Source of the DNA: Candidatus Omnitrophota bacterium
GTDB lineage: Bacteria > Omnitrophota > Gorgyraeia > Velamenicoccales > Velamenicoccaceae
Length of the DNA: 8,882 bases
Direction: 5' to 3'
Assembly: GCA_028717105.1 (NCBI GenBank)
Contig: JAQUOM010000064.1
Coordinates: forward strand, 1-8,882
Position numbers and translations under genes: made by a program
Shown: positions 6,417 through 8,882 of the stretch, one piece after another
How positions within the stretch are numbered: position 1 is the first letter of the stretch
Layout: every line of letters starts with the position of its first letter
Notes under the pieces: model-generated
Databases searched by the model: none
What the model was told of the DNA's origin: nothing
The model's input: only the letters and a program-made list of their open reading frames with translations

Positions 6417-6444
6417 ATTATATTTCAATTAGATAAAAAGTCAA
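6417..6444 (-). promoter_or_regulatory. Sigma70-type promoter of the LolA-like/ABC operon, apparently leaderless
   Basis: On the minus strand TTGACT (6439-6444) and TATAAT (6417-6422) are 16 bases apart, matching consensus at eleven of twelve positions. Six bases (GAGGTT) separate the -10 box from the A of the ATG at 6410, so the expected start of transcription is that A itself. The -35 box overlaps the palindrome GTCAA-G-TTGAC (6440-6450). Confidence 0.8.
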
Positions 6445-6445
6445 G

Positions 6446-6474
6446 TTGACCTAAGTCCCAGGGTATGGTAACTT
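6446..6474 (+). promoter_or_regulatory. Weak candidate promoter for the acyltransferase gene
   Basis: TTGACC (6446-6451) is followed after 17 bases by TAACTT (6469-6474), a poor -10 box. TATTAT at 6474-6479 looks better but is 22 bases away. The TTGAC is the right half of the palindrome shared with the opposing promoter, so the two -35 regions lie back to back. Confidence 0.3.
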
Positions 6475-6526
6475 ATTATATAGACATATATTCATGATAG
6501 ATAGGCGTTATTTGTTTTTTTCAGGG

Positions 6527-6548
6527 GGCCTCTTTTTGGGGGCCGGAG
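6527..6548 (+). promoter_or_regulatory. Leader hairpin and ribosome binding site of the acyltransferase gene
   Basis: GGCCTC (6527-6532) can pair with GGGGCC (6539-6544) around a T-rich loop, ending directly against GGAG (6545-6548), a ribosome binding site seven bases before the ATG. The GGAG site decides the start at 6556. A stem touching it may modulate translation, but that is a guess. Confidence 0.4.
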
Positions 6549-6555
6549 CAAAGGC

Positions 6556-7263
6556 ATGGTTACCGAAGAGCAGTTCGTTTTTAGGAAATTGGAGACGCCT
6601 CAGGAACGCATGGAGATCTTCCGCCTGCGTTATCAGGTATATTGCAAGGAGTGCCATTTTATCAGCGAGGAAGATTACCCCCTGGGTTATGAATGCGATG
6701 CTCTCGATGAGCACTGCCTGCATTTCGGCGCTTTCGGCCTTCAGGGAGACCTGATCGGCGGCGCCCGCCTGATCATGCCGTCTTGCGGGAAGTTCCCTAT
6801 TGAAGAACATTGTCCCCAGATGGACGTAGATTTTACCAAGATACCCCACGAGCAATGTGCGGAAGTCTCGCGCCTGACGATCAGCAAACTCTACAGAAGA
6901 AGGTCCAATGACGGTTTGTATTATGAGCCGCAGGTTGCGGACAAGACCGTGGAGGACCGCGGCGAACATTTTGTGCGTCGCGTGCGGCCTATGGCCTTCG
7001 GCCTTTATCGCGCGATGTATCATGAATCCAAGCGGCACAACATCCGTTATTGGTTCGCGCTGATGGAGAAGACCCTGTGGCTCTTGCTGAAGATCCACGG
7101 CTTTGTCTTCCGTCCCGTCGGGCCGCAGGTGGATTTTTATGGCCTGGTCATCCCTTATTTTGCCGACATCGCCGACATCGAACGCAGCGTCTACACAAAA
7201 TTCCCCCAGTTTTTTACGTACTTCATGCAGAACCTTGAACCGGAACTGCAGCCGAAGTTTTGA
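6556..7263 (+). CDS. LuxI-fold N-acyltransferase, PEP-CTERM/exosortase-associated type (GNAT-like)
   Basis: A 235-residue cytoplasmic protein resembling the exosortase-associated acyltransferases (TIGR03694), which share the autoinducer-synthase fold with LuxI. The sequence keeps the charged residues characteristic of LuxI enzymes in order: Arg25 in FRLRYQVY, Glu46-x-Asp48-x-x-Asp51 in YECDALDEH, Arg71 in GGARLIMP, and Glu103-x-Ser-Arg106 in AEVSRLTISK. The two aromatic positions of LuxI appear as Tyr29 and Phe35. LuxI enzymes transfer an acyl group from acyl-ACP or acyl-CoA to the amino group of S-adenosylmethionine; the acceptor used by exosortase-associated members is not established. No exosortase gene or PEP-CTERM protein lies in the window. 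The start is fixed by GGAG seven bases upstream. An acyl-CoA/AMP ligase follows 97 bases downstream on the same strand and could supply its acyl donor. It is divergent from the LolA-like/ABC operon. Family assignment is good; product unknown. Confidence 0.82.
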   Translation: MVTEEQFVFRKLETPQERMEIFRLRYQVYCKECHFISEEDYPLGYECDALDEHCLHFGAFGLQGDLIGGARLIMPSCGKFPIEEHCPQMDVDFTKIPHEQCAEVSRLTISKLYRRRSNDGLYYEPQVADKTVEDRGEHFVRRVRPMAFGLYRAMYHESKRHNIRYWFALMEKTLWLLLKIHGFVFRPVGPQVDFYGLVIPYFADIADIERSVYTKFPQFFTYFMQNLEPELQPKF

Positions 7264-7314
7264 AGTACGACGACCTCGCCGGTGAGGCAGGCGCAGATTT
7301 TGAAGAGCGATGAC
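7248..7314 (+). repeat. Imperfect direct repeat around the second palindrome copy
   Basis: TTTTGAAGTACGACGAC (7258-7274) and TTTTGAAGAGCGATGAC (7298-7314) agree at 14 of 17 bases, and the preceding ten or so bases (from GCAG at 7248 and 7287) are also similar. The copies lie 40 bases apart with the palindrome core between them. The first copy contains the TGA stop of the acyltransferase gene. Confidence 0.4.
7274..7293. repeat. Dispersed GC-rich palindrome, copy 2
   Basis: The 16 bases at 7274-7289 are identical to 3320-3335. This copy keeps a longer right arm (AGGC at 7289-7292) that mirrors the left arm retained in copy 1. It sits in the 97-base gap between the acyltransferase and ligase genes, where a stem could affect their relative expression. 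No T-run follows, so it is not a standard terminator. Confidence 0.6.
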
Positions 7315-7360
7315 ATAGATTATTTGAAGACCTTCAACCTACCTGCCGAAATATTTTTCT

Positions 7361-8882
7361 ATGATACGAAGCAATGCCAATCTTTTTGAGACTTTTTGCC
7401 GATCTGCATCCGATCACTCCGGCCGCAAATGTCTCATCTACAAAAAAGAAAACCGCTATGAAAGCCTGACTTACGCGCAGGTCCTTTCGGAAGTCCTTGT
7501 GTTGCGCCGGGCCCTGGCGCGGCGCGGAATCAAGCCGGGCGAGCGGGTGGCGGTCCTTTTGAGCAATGGCCCGCTCTGGCCTGTCTCGTTTTTCGCGGTG
7601 GTCTCGCTTCAGGCTGTGGCGGTGCCGATCGATACGCAATTGAACCCGGAGTATATCAAAGAGATCCTGCGTCACGCCGGCGTGCGATGCCTTCTGACGG
7701 AGGAAAAATTCACCGTAGCCCTTTCGGACGTTCTCTCCGGCGGCATTGAAGTCGTCTTTCCCGGGAAGACGGAGCCTGACGCCGGTCCGGACGAATGCCC
7801 GCCGCCGCGAGACGGTTTTGCTCCTTCGAAGCTGGCCGCATTGTTCTATACGTCGGGAACGACCCAGGAGCAGAAGGCCGTTATGCTGACGCATGCGAAC
7901 CTTTTGGCCAACGTCCACGCGATCCATCCTTTGAGATTGATAACAAAAGATGACGTGGTGGTTTCGATCCTGCCTTTGCATCATACCTATCCTTTCATGG
8001 TTACTTGTCTTATTCCGCTCCTGGAAGGCGCCGGCGTCTGTTATGTGCCGAGCCTGGTGCCGCACGAGCTTTTTTCCGCCCTCCGGGAAAACGGCGTCAC
8101 GGCCCTCGTCGCTGTTCCACAACTCTTCGCATTGATCGAACGCTCGGTTTCCGAAAAGATGAAAAAATTCGGCCCTGTCGTTTCCTGGGTGGTCCAGGCG
8201 TCCCTGGATATCTGCGCCGGGATATCCAAAGTCCGCGGCCGCCGGATCGTCTGCCCTTTTGTGCGCGAATTTCACCAGCTTCTGGGGCGCCGTCTGCGGA
8301 TCTTTGTCAGCGGCGGCGCCAAGCTCGATGCCGCGGCGGCCTCCAGCATCCACCGCTTGGGTTTTGCCGTCATGGAGGGGTATGGCCTGACAGAGACGGC
8401 GCCGATCGTAACGGTCAACACCGACAAGAGCAGCCAGTTCGGTTCCGTCGGCAAGCCGCTGGCCGGCGTGGATATCAAGATTGTCTCGCCCGACAACCGG
8501 GGGGCGGGTGAGGTGGCGGTCCGGGGGGCGAATGTCATGCTGGGTTATTTCCGTGCGCCGCAGTTGACGCGCGACGTCCTGAAAGACGGATGGTTTTTTA
8601 CGGGAGACCTCGGCCGGATGGACAGGCAGGGATATCTGCACCTGGAGGGCCGCAAGAACGAGATCATTGTTTTGCCGTCGGGCAAGAAGGTCAATCCCGA
8701 AGAGGTCGAGGCGGCCTATATGCGCAGCGCTTTTATCAAGGAGATTTGTGTTTTTTATAACACCGAGGGGCCGCAGGAAGGGCACCTGGCCGCTGTGATC
8801 GTGCCGGATGAAGACCGCCTGCTTCGCGAGAAGCATGTCGATATGCATTTTAAGATCCGTTGGGAACTGGACGCCTGCGCTT
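7361..8882 (+). CDS. Fatty acyl-CoA synthetase / AMP-dependent ligase (cut by window end)
   Basis: The frame is open from the ATG at 7361 to the window end, 507 codons, and continues beyond. An in-frame stop at 7325-7327 limits any upstream start; no clear ribosome binding site precedes the ATG. ANL motifs appear in order: phosphate-binding loop YTSGTTQEQKAVMLTH starting at residue 163, PLHHTYP (the A4 region), EGYGLTET at 339-346, WFFTGD at 411-416, hinge GRKNEI at 430-435 and PSGKKVNPEEVE at 439-450. The C-terminal catalytic lysine lies beyond the window. The enzyme should activate a fatty acid with ATP as acyl-adenylate and load it onto CoA or an acyl carrier protein. The loop differs from the common TSGTTGxPKGV: glycine and proline are replaced by glutamines and KG by KA. 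No signal peptide or membrane segment is seen. It follows the LuxI-fold acyltransferase, so it may provide its acyl donor (inference). It could also be fused to a further domain past 8882. Confidence 0.9.
   Translation, partial: MIRSNANLFETFCRSASDHSGRKCLIYKKENRYESLTYAQVLSEVLVLRRALARRGIKPGERVAVLLSNGPLWPVSFFAVVSLQAVAVPIDTQLNPEYIKEILRHAGVRCLLTEEKFTVALSDVLSGGIEVVFPGKTEPDAGPDECPPPRDGFAPSKLAALFYTSGTTQEQKAVMLTHANLLANVHAIHPLRLITKDDVVVSILPLHHTYPFMVTCLIPLLEGAGVCYVPSLVPHELFSALRENGVTALVAVPQLFALIERSVSEKMKKFGPVVSWVVQASLDICAGISKVRGRRIVCPFVREFHQLLGRRLRIFVSGGAKLDAAAASSIHRLGFAVMEGYGLTETAPIVTVNTDKSSQFGSVGKPLAGVDIKIVSPDNRGAGEVAVRGANVMLGYFRAPQLTRDVLKDGWFFTGDLGRMDRQGYLHLEGRKNEIIVLPSGKKVNPEEVEAAYMRSAFIKEICVFYNTEGPQEGHLAAVIVPDEDRLLREKHVDMHFKIRWELDACA

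Noticed and set aside
7334..8848. Long minus-strand open frame (504 codons)
   Set aside because: It lies wholly antisense to the AMP ligase, whose motifs are unmistakable; the reverse translation is rich in R, H, Q and D and resembles no known family. It is open because of the GC-rich codon use of the ligase.

Overview
This window looks like a piece of an uncultured Gram-negative (diderm) bacterium. The evidence is an outer-membrane beta-barrel protein, a periplasmic LolA-like protein, a LolCDE/MacB-type ABC exporter and a LuxI-fold acyltransferase of the exosortase-associated kind. The moderately GC-rich genes, AT-rich promoter gaps, degenerate short tandem repeats and small dispersed palindromes would fit a candidate phylum such as Omnitrophota. 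That placement is a guess from general character, not something the sequence proves.

Layout, left to right. Positions 1-31 are a plus-strand intrinsic terminator of a gene outside the window. Next comes a minus-strand gene for a small four-helix-bundle protein (S23/IVP family, 106-465), flanked on both sides by degenerate octamer arrays in opposite orientation. A minus-strand terminator (481-529) separates it from a PaaK/LuxE-like adenylate-forming enzyme (616-2034). Upstream of that, also on the minus strand, is a DUF1302-type outer-membrane beta-barrel protein (2107-3294). A 305-bp gene-free stretch (3295-3599) is full of hairpins: a dispersed palindrome, a short tandem repeat, a compact nested fold and a strong terminator.

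A minus-strand operon follows: LolA-like 'outer membrane lipoprotein-sorting' protein (5646-6410), FtsX/LolC-type permease (4347-5570) and LolD/MacB-type ATPase (3600-4292 or 4319), ending in the terminator at 3565-3601. Its promoter is near consensus (TTGACT-16-TATAAT) and is placed so that transcription should begin at the A of the ATG, which implies a leaderless mRNA. On the plus strand, divergent from this operon, lie a LuxI-fold N-acyltransferase (6556-7263) and a fatty acyl-CoA/AMP ligase (7361 to beyond the window end).

Taken together, the minus-strand genes could form an envelope-spanning route for a hydrophobic molecule or lipoprotein: inner-membrane ABC pump, periplasmic carrier, outer-membrane barrel. 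The two adenylating enzymes and the acyltransferase could make or activate an acyl product. The export architecture is supported by family membership; the link to acyl chemistry is inference from gene neighbourhood.
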